A stretch of DNA of 64,000 nucleotides from Sabulicella rubraurantiaca (GCF_017355885.1 NZ_JAFEUU010000015.1:16839-80838); one strand, 5' to 3'; counted from the stretch's first letter, positions 42,873-52,373 are shown. The notes: generated by a model from the letters alone, not told the origin. Numbers and translations are program-made.

Positions 42873-43829
42873 TCAGGAAGAACCCGGTCCTGCCAGAACT
42901 CGCAACGGCCTCCCTGCCAGAAAGGCCTCCACGGTCTCCAGCGCATCCCGGTAGCGTACCAGGAAATTCTCCCGCGTACGTCCACCCACATGCGCCGTCA
43001 GCACCGTGTTCGGCAGGCCACGCAGCGAGTGGCTCACAGGCAAGGGCTCCGTGTCGTACACATCGAGCCCTGCTCCGCCGATCCGGCCCTCGCGCAGCGC
43101 TGTCACCAGCGCTGCTTCATCGACGATGGGCCCGCGCGAGGTATTGATGAGGAGAGCATGGCGTCGCATTGCGCCCAGCTCGGCTGCCCCTACAAGTCCG
43201 TGCGTGCGCTTGCTGTAGCGAGTGTGGATGCTGACGATATCAGCCTCTGCGAACAGCGTGTGACGCTGTACATGGCGCGCGCCCACTTCGGTGCAGCGAT
43301 CCTCGGTCAGGTTCTCGCTCCAGGCGATCACCTCCATGCCGAAGGCACGGCCAAGGCGGGCCATGTCGCCCCCGAGCGTCCCGAGCCCCACCAGCCCAAG
43401 CACCCTGCCGGTCAGCCCGCCACCCAGCGCCGCTCCCCAGCCGCCTTCCCGGATGGCGCGGTCCTCGGCCGGGATGCGTTTCACAAGGCTGAGGATCAGA
43501 CCCCAGGCCAGTTCCACCGTGGCCATCGTGAAGCCATAGCTGGTGCCGCAGACCGTCACGCCCCGCGCGGCCAAGGCGGGCAGGTCGAGCGCGGCGTTGT
43601 TCATGCCATGGGTCACGAGCAGACGAAGCCGTGGCAGCTTCTCCAGGAGCGCAGCGTCAAAGCGTGTCTCCTCGCGGCTTGTCACGACCATGTCGCAATC
43701 CGCGAGCAGTGCAGGGGCCTCGGCGTCGCTGACTCGCCCGTGGAAGGACACCTCAAGGCCCGGCAGGCGCGACCAGTCGGCCGCCTCGCGCGCTACGTGG
43801 TGGTAGTCGTTGATAATGGCGAGGCGCAT
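42873..43829 (-). CDS. D-2-hydroxyacid dehydrogenase family protein
   Basis: A 318-residue NAD(P)-dependent dehydrogenase of the phosphoglycerate/formate dehydrogenase type. GRVLGLVGLGTLGGDMARLG is the nucleotide motif. The catalytic arginine lies in LLINTSRGPIVDEAALVTAL, the glutamate in GLDVYDTEPLP, and the histidine in VLTAHVGGRTREN. It reduces a 2-keto acid or oxidises a D-2-hydroxy acid. It overlaps the upstream Bug receptor gene by four bases, so the acid is probably imported by that system. Confidence 0.88.
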   Translation of the reverse strand: MRLAIINDYHHVAREAADWSRLPGLEVSFHGRVSDAEAPALLADCDMVVTSREETRFDAALLEKLPRLRLLVTHGMNNAALDLPALAARGVTVCGTSYGFTMATVELAWGLILSLVKRIPAEDRAIREGGWGAALGGGLTGRVLGLVGLGTLGGDMARLGRAFGMEVIAWSENLTEDRCTEVGARHVQRHTLFAEADIVSIHTRYSKRTHGLVGAAELGAMRRHALLINTSRGPIVDEAALVTALREGRIGGAGLDVYDTEPLPVSHSLRGLPNTVLTAHVGGRTRENFLVRYRDALETVEAFLAGRPLRVLAGPGSS

Positions 43830-44815
43830 CAGGCGGGGCGCAGACCTGCGAGCGCAGCCGCACGCCGTGCATTGGCGAGCTCGGCTTCGAGAAATGCCGT
43901 GAAGCCCGCAGGCGTACGTTGTGCGGCGCTGCCTAGTATGGCCCCGACCTCCACGATGCGCGACTGCACCGCGGCCTCCTCCAGAGTGGCCTGGAGTGCC
44001 GCGTGGAGCGTGGCGACGATCTCGGGTGGCGTCCCTGCCGGGGCCAGCAGCCCGCCATAGCTGCCCGCGGTGTAGCCGGGCAGGCCGGCCTCGATGAAGG
44101 TCTGAACCCCAGGCAGGTGCGGCGAGCGCTCGGGCGTGGCGATCGCGATGATCGGGGCCTTGTTCTCGCGGTGCAGCGGCAGCGCCGAGGGAAGCTCAAC
44201 AAAGCCTGCATCCACGGTGCCGCTGATGAGATCCGGGACCATGGCGCTCCCGCCGCGATAGGGCACATGGGTGGCGCGCACATTGGCGCCGGCCATGAAA
44301 AGCTCCAGCGCAAGATGCGCCGCGCTCCCATTTCCCGGCGTGGCAACCGTCACCCGTCCCTCGCGCGCACGCAGGATCTCGATGAACTGTGCGAGGGTCG
44401 TGACACCCAGGCGCGCTCTCACCTGACACACCATCGGCAGGATGCCGACTAGGCCAATCGGCCTGAAGTCCCGCTGCACGTCATAGGACAAGTTGGGCTG
44501 CAGCACCGGGTTCGCCGTGAGCGGCCCGCCTGCGCCGAACAGCAGGGTGTAGCCATCTGGGGTGGCGCGGGCTACGGCCTCGGCGCCGACGCTCCCGCCA
44601 GCGCCGAGGCGGTTGTCGATGGCGAGCGGGCGTCCCAACCGCTCCGACATCGGACCTGCGACGATGCGGGCCAGGATGTCGGTGTTGCCGCCCGCCGCGA
44701 AGGGCACGACCAAGCGGATGGGGCGATCGGGGTAGGCGGCCAGGGCCGGGCGGGAAAGGACGCTGGCAAGCATAGGCGCCGCGCTGGCCCCCAGAAGAAG
44801 GCGACGAGTCGTCAT
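43829..44815 (-). CDS. Bug-type tripartite tricarboxylate transporter substrate-binding protein
   Basis: A 328-residue TctC/Bug receptor with a twin-arginine-like leader (MTTRRLLLGASAAPMLASVL). The mature part shows IRLVVPFAAGGNTDILARIV, IDNRLGAGGSVGAEAVARAT and VPYRGGSAMVPDLISGTVDA. ATG at 44815 is chosen as the family start; an upstream extension of 24 residues lacks similarity. The stop overlaps the hydroxyacid dehydrogenase start as ATGA. This is the third receptor of this type in the window. Confidence 0.88.
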   Translation of the reverse strand: MTTRRLLLGASAAPMLASVLSRPALAAYPDRPIRLVVPFAAGGNTDILARIVAGPMSERLGRPLAIDNRLGAGGSVGAEAVARATPDGYTLLFGAGGPLTANPVLQPNLSYDVQRDFRPIGLVGILPMVCQVRARLGVTTLAQFIEILRAREGRVTVATPGNGSAAHLALELFMAGANVRATHVPYRGGSAMVPDLISGTVDAGFVELPSALPLHRENKAPIIAIATPERSPHLPGVQTFIEAGLPGYTAGSYGGLLAPAGTPPEIVATLHAALQATLEEAAVQSRIVEVGAILGSAAQRTPAGFTAFLEAELANARRAAALAGLRPA

Positions 44816-44970
44816 GGACGTTGCTCCCACTCGGCATCCGCGGCCGATGGAAGACGTTCGCACCGCGCCGCTGCCCGTGACAAGCAAAGACAGGTCCAGC
44901 GCCCCGCCCGTTGTAGCCTGCGGGTGCGCGGTGCAGCATCGGCCTGGAGCAAGAGCAGGGAGACGACGAG

Positions 44971-45939
44971 ATGGACCAGCGGCGCTTGGGGCGGACGGGG
45001 CTGAGTGTCTCGGTCGTTGGCTATGGGTGTGGCGCTATTGGCGGGCTGATGGTCAAGGGCACGCAGGCCGAGCAGGATCGCGCGATCGGCAGGGCCATTG
45101 ACCAGGGCATCACCTATTTCGACACAGCGTCGGTCTATGGCGACGGAGTCTCGGAACAGAATCTTGGCCGGGCGTTGAAGGCGCTGGGCGCCACGGTGGT
45201 GGTCGGCACCAAGGTGCGGGTCTTTCCGGCACAGCGCAGCGATATAGCCGGCACCATTGCCGCCTCCATGGAAGCGAGCCTGAAGCGCCTGGGGCGCGAG
45301 AGGGTGGATGTGTTCCAGCTCCACAACCCCATCACCACCTCTGGCGAGGCACCTGCCTTCACGGCAGACATCATCCTCAACGAGGCCGTGCCGGCGCTCG
45401 AAGGCCTGCGGGAGCAGGGCAAGTGCGGCTGGTTCGGCATCACCGGCCTGGGTGACGCGCCTGCGCTGCGCCGCGTGCTCGACGAGGGCGGCTTTGCCAC
45501 CGCGCAGATGCCGTACAACCTGTTGAACCCAAGCGGCATCACACCGCCGAAGCATGGCTCGGCCATGCCGGATCTCGGCGGCGTGATTGCCCACGCAGCC
45601 TCAGCGGATGTCGGCGTCATGGCCATCCGCGTGCTGGCGGGTGGCGCGCTGAGCGGGTCCGAGGCGCGCAGCCCACTGGGTGTGCCAGACGTGGCACCCA
45701 TCGCCTCCGGATCGAGCTACGCCGCAGACGTCGCCGCCGCGCGACGCTTCCTTCCTCTGGTCGAGGCCGGATTTGCCAAGGACCTCGTGGAACTCGCCCT
45801 GCGCTTCGCCTCCATGCCACGCGAGATCAGCACCATCCTTGTCGGGACCTCCAGCATTGCGGAACTCGACCACGCGGTGGCTGCCGTCGCGCGCGGGCCG
45901 CTGCCGGATGAGGCTCTGGCCATGCTGCGGACGCTTTGA
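44971..45939 (+). CDS. Aldo/keto reductase
   Basis: A 322-residue NADPH-dependent barrel enzyme. MDQRRLGRTGLSVSVVGYGC at the start, ITYFDTASVYGDGVSEQNLG (with the catalytic Asp and Tyr) and VDVFQLHNPI (His) fit the family. The end, with ISTILVGTSSIAELDHAVAA, binds cofactor. GGGAGACGACGAG precedes the ATG. It is divergent from the Bug/hydroxyacid dehydrogenase pair, sharing a 155-base promoter region, and may act in the same pathway. Confidence 0.9.
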   Translation: MDQRRLGRTGLSVSVVGYGCGAIGGLMVKGTQAEQDRAIGRAIDQGITYFDTASVYGDGVSEQNLGRALKALGATVVVGTKVRVFPAQRSDIAGTIAASMEASLKRLGRERVDVFQLHNPITTSGEAPAFTADIILNEAVPALEGLREQGKCGWFGITGLGDAPALRRVLDEGGFATAQMPYNLLNPSGITPPKHGSAMPDLGGVIAHAASADVGVMAIRVLAGGALSGSEARSPLGVPDVAPIASGSSYAADVAAARRFLPLVEAGFAKDLVELALRFASMPREISTILVGTSSIAELDHAVAAVARGPLPDEALAMLRTL

Positions 45940-45980
45940 TCCGCGCAAGCGTGCATGGTCAGCCGCTTGGTGCGGAGTGA

Positions 45981-46811
45981 TCAGGCGGTGGAGATGACGG
46001 CGCCGCCGAAGGTCTTCTCCACGAATTCGCGCACCTCCGGATGGGCATAGCCGGCGGCGAGGCGCCGTGCCCAGGGCGCGTTCTCATCCCGCCGCCGCAC
46101 GACGACAAGCACGCTGTAGACGCTCTGCTCGGTTTCCCGCGCCAAGGCGTCGCGCAGCGGGTTGAGCCCGGCAGGCACGGCGAAATTGCCGGTGACCGCG
46201 CCGGCATCCACATCCTCCAGCGCCCGCACGATGGAGGCCGCCTCCAGCTCCACGATGCGGATGCGCCTCGGGTTCTCGGCGATGTCGGCGACGGTGGCGC
46301 GGAAGTCGAGGCCGGGGCGCAGGCGCAGCACGCCCCCCTCGGCAAGGAGGAGCAGGGCGCGGCCGCCATTGGTGGGATCGTTGGGAATGGCGACGCGCGC
46401 CCCCTGCGGCAGCGCGTCGAGGCTGCGGTGACGGCGGGAGAACACGCCCATCAGGGTCAGGACCGTGCGGCCCACTGGTACGAAGTCGTAGCCGCGCTGG
46501 GCGCGCTGCGCCTCCAGGAAGGGCAGGTGCTGGTAGGCATTGGCGTCCAGATCGCCGGCGGCCAGCGCGGCGTTGGGCTGGATGAAGTCCCCGAACTCGA
46601 TGGCGCGGGTTTGGAAGCCGTCGCGGCGCAGCACCTCGGCGACCATCTCGAAGGTCTGCGCGTGCACGCCCTGGGTGACGCCGACGCGTAGCGGGCGGGC
46701 GGCGGTGCCGATCTCGGCGCCTTGCGCGAAGAGGGGCGAGGCGAAGGCCAGGGAGGGGAGAAGAAGCGCAGAGCGTCGCAGCATTGGGATCGTTCTCCGT
46801 GTCTGGGTCAT
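45981..46811 (-). CDS. MetQ/NlpA family ABC transporter substrate-binding protein
   Basis: A 276-residue receptor of the MetQ/NlpA type, which bind methionine and related compounds. LRVGVTQGVHAQTFEMVAEV, QPNAALAAGDLDANAYQHLP and VAIPNDPTNGGRALLLLAEG are the core signatures. The leader ends SLAFASPLFAQ without a lipobox cysteine, so it is probably a free periplasmic protein. A start at 46811 overlaps the FMN monooxygenase stop; ATG at 46784, with GGAGAACG upstream, is a good alternative. Pairing with the monooxygenase suggests import of an organosulfur compound. Confidence 0.87.
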   Translation of the reverse strand: MTQTRRTIPMLRRSALLLPSLAFASPLFAQGAEIGTAARPLRVGVTQGVHAQTFEMVAEVLRRDGFQTRAIEFGDFIQPNAALAAGDLDANAYQHLPFLEAQRAQRGYDFVPVGRTVLTLMGVFSRRHRSLDALPQGARVAIPNDPTNGGRALLLLAEGGVLRLRPGLDFRATVADIAENPRRIRIVELEAASIVRALEDVDAGAVTGNFAVPAGLNPLRDALARETEQSVYSVLVVVRRRDENAPWARRLAAGYAHPEVREFVEKTFGGAVISTA

Positions 46812-48157
46812 CCGGCGCGGCGTTGCGTGTCCGGGACGGGAAAGAAGCGGTTCTCGGGGCGGGGGAGGCCCAAATGTTCGCGCAACGTGGTACCGGTATA
46901 CTCGGTGCGGAAAAGGCCGCGCCTTTGCAATTCCGGCACCACCAGGTCGCAGAACTCCTCCAGACCGCCAGGCACATGAGGGAACATCACGTTGAAGCCG
47001 TCGGCCGCGCGCTCCTCCAGCCAGCGCTGCATCTCGTCGGCGATTGTCGCCGGGGTGCCCACCATTGCCGCGCCGGCATAACCACCTAGGCGCTGCGCCA
47101 GTTGCCGCACGGTGAGCCCCTCGCGCCGCGCGATGTTAATGGCGCGCTCACGGCCCGACTTGCTCGCTTCCGTTTCCGGGATTTCAGGTAATGGGCCGTC
47201 TGGGTCGAACTGCCGTGCATCCACGCCCAGGGCGATGGAGAGCGAGCCGATCGCGCTTTCGTAGTGGACCAGGGAGTCGAGCTTCGCGCGCTTCGCCCGC
47301 GCTTCCACCACCGTGTCACCGACAACGACCAGGCAGCCGGGCAGGATCTTGATGCCCTCCGGATCGCGGCCCGCGCGGGCGGCGCGGCCCTTCACGTCGG
47401 CGTAGAAGGATCTCGCATCCTCGATGGGCCCGCCCGCGGCGAAAACCATCTCGGCCGTCTCGGCGGCGATCTGCCGCCCTGCTTCGCTCGCGCCCGCCTG
47501 CACGATGACGGGCCAGCCTTGGACCGGGCGTGCCACGTTCAGCGGGCCGCGGACGCGCAACTCGGGACCATCGTGGTCAAGCACGTGCATCCGCGACGGA
47601 TCCCAGAAGATCCCGCTCTCCTGGTCACGGAGGAAGGCATCATCGGCGAAGCTGTCCCAAAGCCCCGTGACGACGTCGAAGAACTCGCGGGCGCGCTTAT
47701 AGCGCTCGCCATGCGCCATGTGCGCGTCATGGCCAAAATTCAGCGCCGCGTCCGGATTGGCCGTGGTCACCAGGTTCCAGCCTGCGCGCCCGTTGGAGAT
47801 GTGGTCGAGCGACGCGAATTTCCGCGCGACATGATAGGGGTCGTTGTAGGTGGTGGAGGCGGTGGCGATCAGCCCGATGCGCTCCGTCACCGCGGCGAGC
47901 GCGGGCAGCAGCGTCAGCGGGTCGAAGCTGGTGACGGTGTGCGAGCGGCGCAGCGCTTCGATCGGCATGTTTAGTAGGGCAAGGTGGTCGGCCATGAAGA
48001 AGGCGTCGAACTTCGCCGCCTCCAGCCGTTGCGCGAGCGCCTTCAGCTTCGGGAAGGAAAAATTGGCATCCGCCCAGGCCCTAGGCCAGCGCCACGACCC
48101 GGTGTGGATGGTGACGGGGCGCATGAAGGCGCCCAGATGCAACTGGCGTCGGCTCAT
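46808..48157 (-). CDS. NtaA/SnaA/DmoA-type flavin-dependent monooxygenase
   Basis: A 449-residue luciferase-like enzyme. The start QLHLGAFMRPVTIHTGSWRW, FDAFFMADHLALLNM, TVTSFDPLTLLPALAAVTER, SNGRAGWNLVTTANPDAALN and WPVIVQAGASEAGRQIAAET are signatures of the NtaA/DmoA group. These two-component enzymes use reduced flavin and oxygen to cleave substrates such as nitrilotriacetate, EDTA, dimethyl sulfide or dibenzothiophene sulfone. A separate flavin reductase is not in the window. It overlaps the MetQ-like receptor gene, so a sulfur-containing substrate is plausible. Confidence 0.9.
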   Translation of the reverse strand: MSRRQLHLGAFMRPVTIHTGSWRWPRAWADANFSFPKLKALAQRLEAAKFDAFFMADHLALLNMPIEALRRSHTVTSFDPLTLLPALAAVTERIGLIATASTTYNDPYHVARKFASLDHISNGRAGWNLVTTANPDAALNFGHDAHMAHGERYKRAREFFDVVTGLWDSFADDAFLRDQESGIFWDPSRMHVLDHDGPELRVRGPLNVARPVQGWPVIVQAGASEAGRQIAAETAEMVFAAGGPIEDARSFYADVKGRAARAGRDPEGIKILPGCLVVVGDTVVEARAKRAKLDSLVHYESAIGSLSIALGVDARQFDPDGPLPEIPETEASKSGRERAINIARREGLTVRQLAQRLGGYAGAAMVGTPATIADEMQRWLEERAADGFNVMFPHVPGGLEEFCDLVVPELQRRGLFRTEYTGTTLREHLGLPRPENRFFPVPDTQRRAG

Positions 48158-48838
48158 GGAATTTCCTTGCCCTCTGTTGGGATCACCATCGGCGGAAGCT
48201 ACTCTGGGTGCTTACCCGACAGGCGGACCGGTTCCGCATGGGCGGCATGCTCCCGCTGGAGGAACTCCACGAGTTCTTCTTTGGACCGGCAGCGGCGTGA
48301 TCCGCGGCATTCCCAAGCTGGCGCGCTGTCCAGAACCGACACGTGGTTCCGCAGGGCAGATCCAGGTATGCCCTGCGGTGGGGGCGACCTGTGCGCGGCG
48401 ATAGCTGCAGGAGCGCTAGGTCGGCCCAGGGCGCTGCGCGACATGACGAGCCGCGCTAGTTGCGCTTTTGCCGGAAAACGCCGTGATACGTCAGCCGCTG
48501 CTAGGCAAAAGGCTGTCCTCCGGCCGCGGCACGGGGCTTTGCGACGACGGAGACAAGCGGCGCCAGTTTCGATCATGGGGCCGATTAGCACCATAATGAA
48601 TCGTTCTTCAAGAGAAAGCACTACGAATACTCGTTGATACGGCGCGATGATCCTTTATTAATGCTTGGAAGCAAACGTTGAAAAGCTCATTGGCCACTGA
48701 GGCGATGTCCGCCCTCATCCAGCTCTCACTCGTCCGCTTCCGATGGAGCAGGAGTAATCGGTACCGACCCGCGGGCGGCGGGCTTGCCAGCATGGCGGTG
48801 GTGGGCTTTTGGCTCCGGCCCCAACGGAATTCCGCACC
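48158..48838. other. Intergenic region upstream of the Hsp70-like gene
   Basis: About 680 bases with no supported gene. A minus-strand frame ending near 48199 contains RSKEELVEFLQREHAAHAEP but has no clear start. Bases 48580-48690 are AT-richer than average and are the likely promoter area for the Hsp70-like gene. Confidence 0.45.
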
Positions 48839-50101
48839 ATGCACCGTCCTGCCATCGGCATCGACTTCGGCACCACCAACAGCGTCGTTGCCATGCTCTA
48901 CCCAGACGGGCGCAGCGAGACGCTTCGCCATGCGACCGACGAGGTGTTCCGCTCCGTGCTCTGCTTCTGGCCCGGAGTCGGTGGGCGGCCAACGCACGCC
49001 GCTGGGCCGGCCGCAATCGGAGCCTATCTCGACGACCCGCTCGAAAGCCGGCTCGTCATGTCCATGAAGAGTTACCTCGCGCAGCGCAGCTTTACCGAGA
49101 CTCGCATCCTTGGCCGCACCCGACGGCTTGAGGAGCTGGTGGCGCTGTTCCTGGGCGAATTTCTTGCCCCCTTCCGGAATGATCTCGACGGGGCGCGCGT
49201 CGTGATCGGCCGCCCGGTGCGGTTCGTGGGTGAGGCGGCAGAGGATCCCGGCCTCGGCGAGCGCCGACTGCGGGCCGCGTTCGCGCTCGCGGGCATGAAG
49301 GATGTCGAAGTGGCGTTGGAGCCTGCCGGGGCAGGCCACCGCTTCGCGGCGGGGCTCGACAGGGCAGAGACGGTGCTGGTTGCCGATTTTGGCGGCGGCA
49401 CGAGCGACTTCTCCGTGATGCGCTTCGATCCGGGCCCGCCGCGCCGCGTCACCCCTCTCGGTCATTCCGGCATCGGGGTCGCGGGTGACGCCTTCGACTA
49501 TCGCATCATTGATCACGTCGTGTCGCCGGAGCTCGGCAAGGGCAGCAGCTACACCGTGATGGACAAGCATCTGCCGGTGCCGCCCAGCTGGTTCACCGGC
49601 TTCGCGCGCTGGCACCAACTATCACTCATGCGCGCGCCGAAGACGCTGCGCGACATCGCCGAGGTAGCACGGACTGCGGAGCACCCCGAGCGGCTGATGC
49701 GGCTGATCCGACTGATCGAGGACGAGGCTGGCTACGCGCTCTATCGAGCCGTATCCGAGGCCAAGACCGCCCTGTCGCGTGCGGAGGAGACGGTGTTGCG
49801 CTTCGCCCACGCGGATTTCGCTGTGGAGGCGCGGATCGACCGGGCGGCGTTCGAGGGCTGGATCGCTCCAGAGCTCGGCAAGATTGCATCCGCGCTAGAC
49901 GCGGCCCTGGCTGATGCCGGCTTGCCGCCCGAGCAGGTGGACCGCGTCTTCCTGACGGGAGGAACATCGCTGGTGCCAGCGGTGCGCCGCCTGTTCGAGG
50001 AGCGCTTCGGGCTACAGCGTATCGTCAGCGGCGGCGAGTTCGTTTCCGTGGCGGAGGGCCTCGCATTGATCGCGGGTGAGGCAGGCCAAGAGACGACTTA
50101 G
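48839..50101 (+). CDS. Hsp70-family ATPase lacking a substrate-binding domain (YegD-like)
   Basis: A 420-residue protein with an Hsp70/actin-type ATPase. PAIGIDFGTTNSVVAMLYPD is phosphate motif 1, VADFGGGTSDFSVMRF phosphate motif 2, and DRVFLTGGTSLVPAVRRLFE the adenosine motif. It ends soon after, so the peptide-binding half of DnaK is missing, as in YegD. The role of such proteins is poorly known. The ATG at 48839 begins the family-conserved region. No partner genes are adjacent; the following 1.2 kb is largely non-coding. Confidence 0.87.
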   Translation: MHRPAIGIDFGTTNSVVAMLYPDGRSETLRHATDEVFRSVLCFWPGVGGRPTHAAGPAAIGAYLDDPLESRLVMSMKSYLAQRSFTETRILGRTRRLEELVALFLGEFLAPFRNDLDGARVVIGRPVRFVGEAAEDPGLGERRLRAAFALAGMKDVEVALEPAGAGHRFAAGLDRAETVLVADFGGGTSDFSVMRFDPGPPRRVTPLGHSGIGVAGDAFDYRIIDHVVSPELGKGSSYTVMDKHLPVPPSWFTGFARWHQLSLMRAPKTLRDIAEVARTAEHPERLMRLIRLIEDEAGYALYRAVSEAKTALSRAEETVLRFAHADFAVEARIDRAAFEGWIAPELGKIASALDAALADAGLPPEQVDRVFLTGGTSLVPAVRRLFEERFGLQRIVSGGEFVSVAEGLALIAGEAGQETT

Positions 50102-51284
50102 GGCAGGGAGTATAAGTTCCGCGAAGGCGCGGATGAGCTATACGCGATCACCAGTAACCGCGCAGCCGCGCACAGGCTTGGCGATCACCTAAAGCAGCTG
50201 CATGGCGACGATCCTCGCGGAGCCAGCCGTTCAGGGAAGAACGACAGCGCTCAGCGACCTGAGCTCAGTCCGGAACCAGGAGTGCCTTCGGTGCAGCCCG
50301 CATGATGCGCGTCCTCAGCCACAGAAGCTGATCGCGCTGGAGGTGTAGGCATCGCGGATCTTGCCTAAGCGGCGAGCGACCAGCTCCGTCGCCTCTTCCG
50401 GTTCGCCTCTCGCATCGTGCCGCCGCTGCGGATCAGAGGGCGGAGAAGACGGTTGGGGCTATTATTGGCCTCCCATCCGTGCGGCCCTTCGGACCAAGGC
50501 CGCCGTGATTGACGATGTCCTATGCGCGCCCCCTTACACTGACGATGCGGCCATCTTTCACGCCGATATCGGGACCGCACCCGTTCGAGCAGAGCACGAA
50601 GGCCGACTGAACTCATCGATCAGCTTCGTCGAGGGTGCCCTCGTCCACACGGGCTGGCCGCTTCCCTCCGTCGTGATAAGGAGGCCGCTCTGCCAAGATA
50701 TCGCCGATACTGCGCCCTGGGCTGTTGATAACTGCAACTGAACGAACCGAATGCAGCACCGTTTCGCGGGAGAAACGGACTCCAGCTTGGGCAGCGGATC
50801 TGCTCCATCACATCGCGCGTTACGTGCGGCACTGGATGGCGGAAACCACAGCCTACGAGCATAATAGACGAGGGATGGCCGGTCGGCGAGCAAGCGTCCC
50901 TCAGGCCATGCCTTCGCTGCGCCCTGGCGATCTCGTAGCAAGAATCTTGCTTTCATCCAGCAATGAATCTCGCTTGCAATGGCTCGCTGGCAGCACAAGG
51001 ATCTCCACGGGATGATCGTCGATGCAAGCAGCGAAGCGAATGCATCTACCAGACTTCGCGGCGGCAGAGTGCAACTGGTATGAATTGTCTGCCGTCGCTA
51101 TCGCCAGCGGGGCTGCGATCCGGGCATGTGCGGATGCTTGGCCTGTGGAGCGCATCAAATCCCCCTGCGTGAATCCTCACTCTTCTGCAGCGATGGCCTC
51201 ATCGGCGATGGCCGAAATGGCCTCTGGTGAGCGGAACGGCCGCCGGACCCTGCGAGGGCGGCCCAAGCAGTCGGAGGAATCCAA
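50102..51284. other. Long non-coding stretch that includes a pseudogene
   Basis: Except for the molybdopterin oxidoreductase relic at 50375-50610, no gene is supported. Small open frames (for example 51022-51288, whose stop overlaps the next start) lack recognisable similarity. The stretch appears to be a decaying segment. Confidence 0.5.
50375..50610 (-). pseudogene. Relic of a molybdopterin oxidoreductase, amino-terminal part
   Basis: The minus strand reads AFVLCSNGCGPDIGVKDGRI, then VSVRGRA, a stop, DIVNHGGLGPKG, and, in another frame, HGWEANNSPNRLLRPLIRSG. This is the start of the prokaryotic molybdopterin oxidoreductase family: iron-sulfur cysteines, the VKDGRIVxVRGR strand, the NHGxLGxKGxxG loop and NxPDRLTRPLIR. 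The in-frame stop near 50521 and the frame change show decay. No remainder of the gene was found. Confidence 0.7.
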
Positions 51285-51743
51285 GTGACCGGACATCAAT
51301 TCAGGCCCTGGACGTTCGTAAACTCCATCGAGGAGGACGCAGAGCAATCCTTCATATCCTGCAGCTCGCCGCCCTGCTTCCTGCGCGAGTTTGCACCCTC
51401 CTTCCTTGATCCCCTGAACCACAGTGAGATCCTGAGGCTACTCAAGGACCTTCTCGCGGTGGGGTGGGGTCGTACGAATCTTGAGAAGGCGTGGCTCAAT
51501 ACCATGCTGCGGCGCCATGTCGCTGACATCAGCGGCGAGAAGGAGAGAGCGCCGTTGCCGGAGCGGTTGGCGGTCGTGCGGGAAGATCCAACTCCTTCGG
51601 CGCTGCGCAGATTGGCGTATGAACTTCGCGAATCATTGCCGCGCATCCAAGAACAGGCCTTGCGGCGTGACCTCCAGGACGTCTCGACAAGTTTGGAGCA
51701 CTTTCTTCAGAGGCACGGTGCTGCGTCACGAGACGGGCATTAG
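51285..51743 (+). CDS. Hypothetical protein
   Basis: A 152-residue product starting at GTG after a perfect GGAGGAA site (from 51275). It is polar, with an amino region containing two close cysteines (SFISCSSPPCFLREF) and helical stretches rich in charged residues toward the end (ALRRLAYELRESLPRIQEQA). No family was recognised. It ends six bases before the 5-formyltetrahydrofolate cyclo-ligase-like gene, so the two and the following PAS gene probably form one transcript. Confidence 0.6.
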   Translation: MTGHQFRPWTFVNSIEEDAEQSFISCSSPPCFLREFAPSFLDPLNHSEILRLLKDLLAVGWGRTNLEKAWLNTMLRRHVADISGEKERAPLPERLAVVREDPTPSALRRLAYELRESLPRIQEQALRRDLQDVSTSLEHFLQRHGAASRDGH

Positions 51744-51749
51744 ACGGCC

Positions 51750-52373
51750 ATGCTGAGCTGGGGCGAGATACGCGCTTGGCGAAAGGCGGAGCGGGAGCTC
51801 CTCATCGCGCGACGGCTCTTGGTGCCCCGGGAGGAGCGGGAGAGCAGGGATGATATCATCAGCGACCGCTTGCTCGGTCTCCTGACCGAGGCGACGGGGG
51901 GGACTCCGCCAGTGCTCGGCTTCTACTGGCCCTTCAAGGGTGAGTACGACCCGCGGCCGCTCGTGCGGGCGCTGCACCGCCGCGGAACGCGCCTGGCGCT
52001 CCCTGTGGTCATTGAAAGGCGGCGACCACTCATCTTCCGCGAGTGGTGGCCTGGTGCGTCCATGTCGCCTGGTGTGTGGAACATTCCAGTCCCGAGCGAA
52101 GGAGAAGCCCTTATTCCGGATATCCTGCTCGTGCCGTTGGTCGGGTTCGACTGCTGCAGCTACCGGCTTGGCTATGGCGGCGGCTATTACGACCGGACCT
52201 TGGCAGCCATGACACCGAAGCCGCTCGCCGTCGGCATTGGCTTCGAAATTTCGCGCCTCGAAACGATCTATCCGCAGCTGCACGACGTGCCCATGGATCT
52301 GATCATCACTGAGAACCGTGTGCAGACCGCCGAGAGCGTAGAGAACCAGGGCAGGAAGGAGACGGCGGCGTGA
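51750..52373 (+). CDS. 5-formyltetrahydrofolate cyclo-ligase family protein
   Basis: A 207-residue protein of the MTHFS family. The start SWGEIRAWRKAERELLIARR supplies basic nucleotide contacts. VLGFYWPFKGEYDPRPLVRA and the signature LGYGGGYYDRTLAAM are clear. The canonical enzyme converts 5-formyltetrahydrofolate to methenyltetrahydrofolate with ATP. The family also contains divergent members of unknown role; co-transcription with a PAS protein is unusual, so a second, non-housekeeping copy is possible. It overlaps the next gene by four bases. Confidence 0.85.
   Translation: MLSWGEIRAWRKAERELLIARRLLVPREERESRDDIISDRLLGLLTEATGGTPPVLGFYWPFKGEYDPRPLVRALHRRGTRLALPVVIERRRPLIFREWWPGASMSPGVWNIPVPSEGEALIPDILLVPLVGFDCCSYRLGYGGGYYDRTLAAMTPKPLAVGIGFEISRLETIYPQLHDVPMDLIITENRVQTAESVENQGRKETAA

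Noticed and set aside
48199..48621. A minus-strand 140-codon frame upstream of the Hsp70-like gene
   Set aside because: Only its end looks protein-like; no start signal or family match.
51022..51288. An 88-codon plus-strand frame whose stop overlaps the start at 51285
   Set aside because: The overlap is attractive, but there is no ribosome site or recognisable sequence, and the region around it is decayed.
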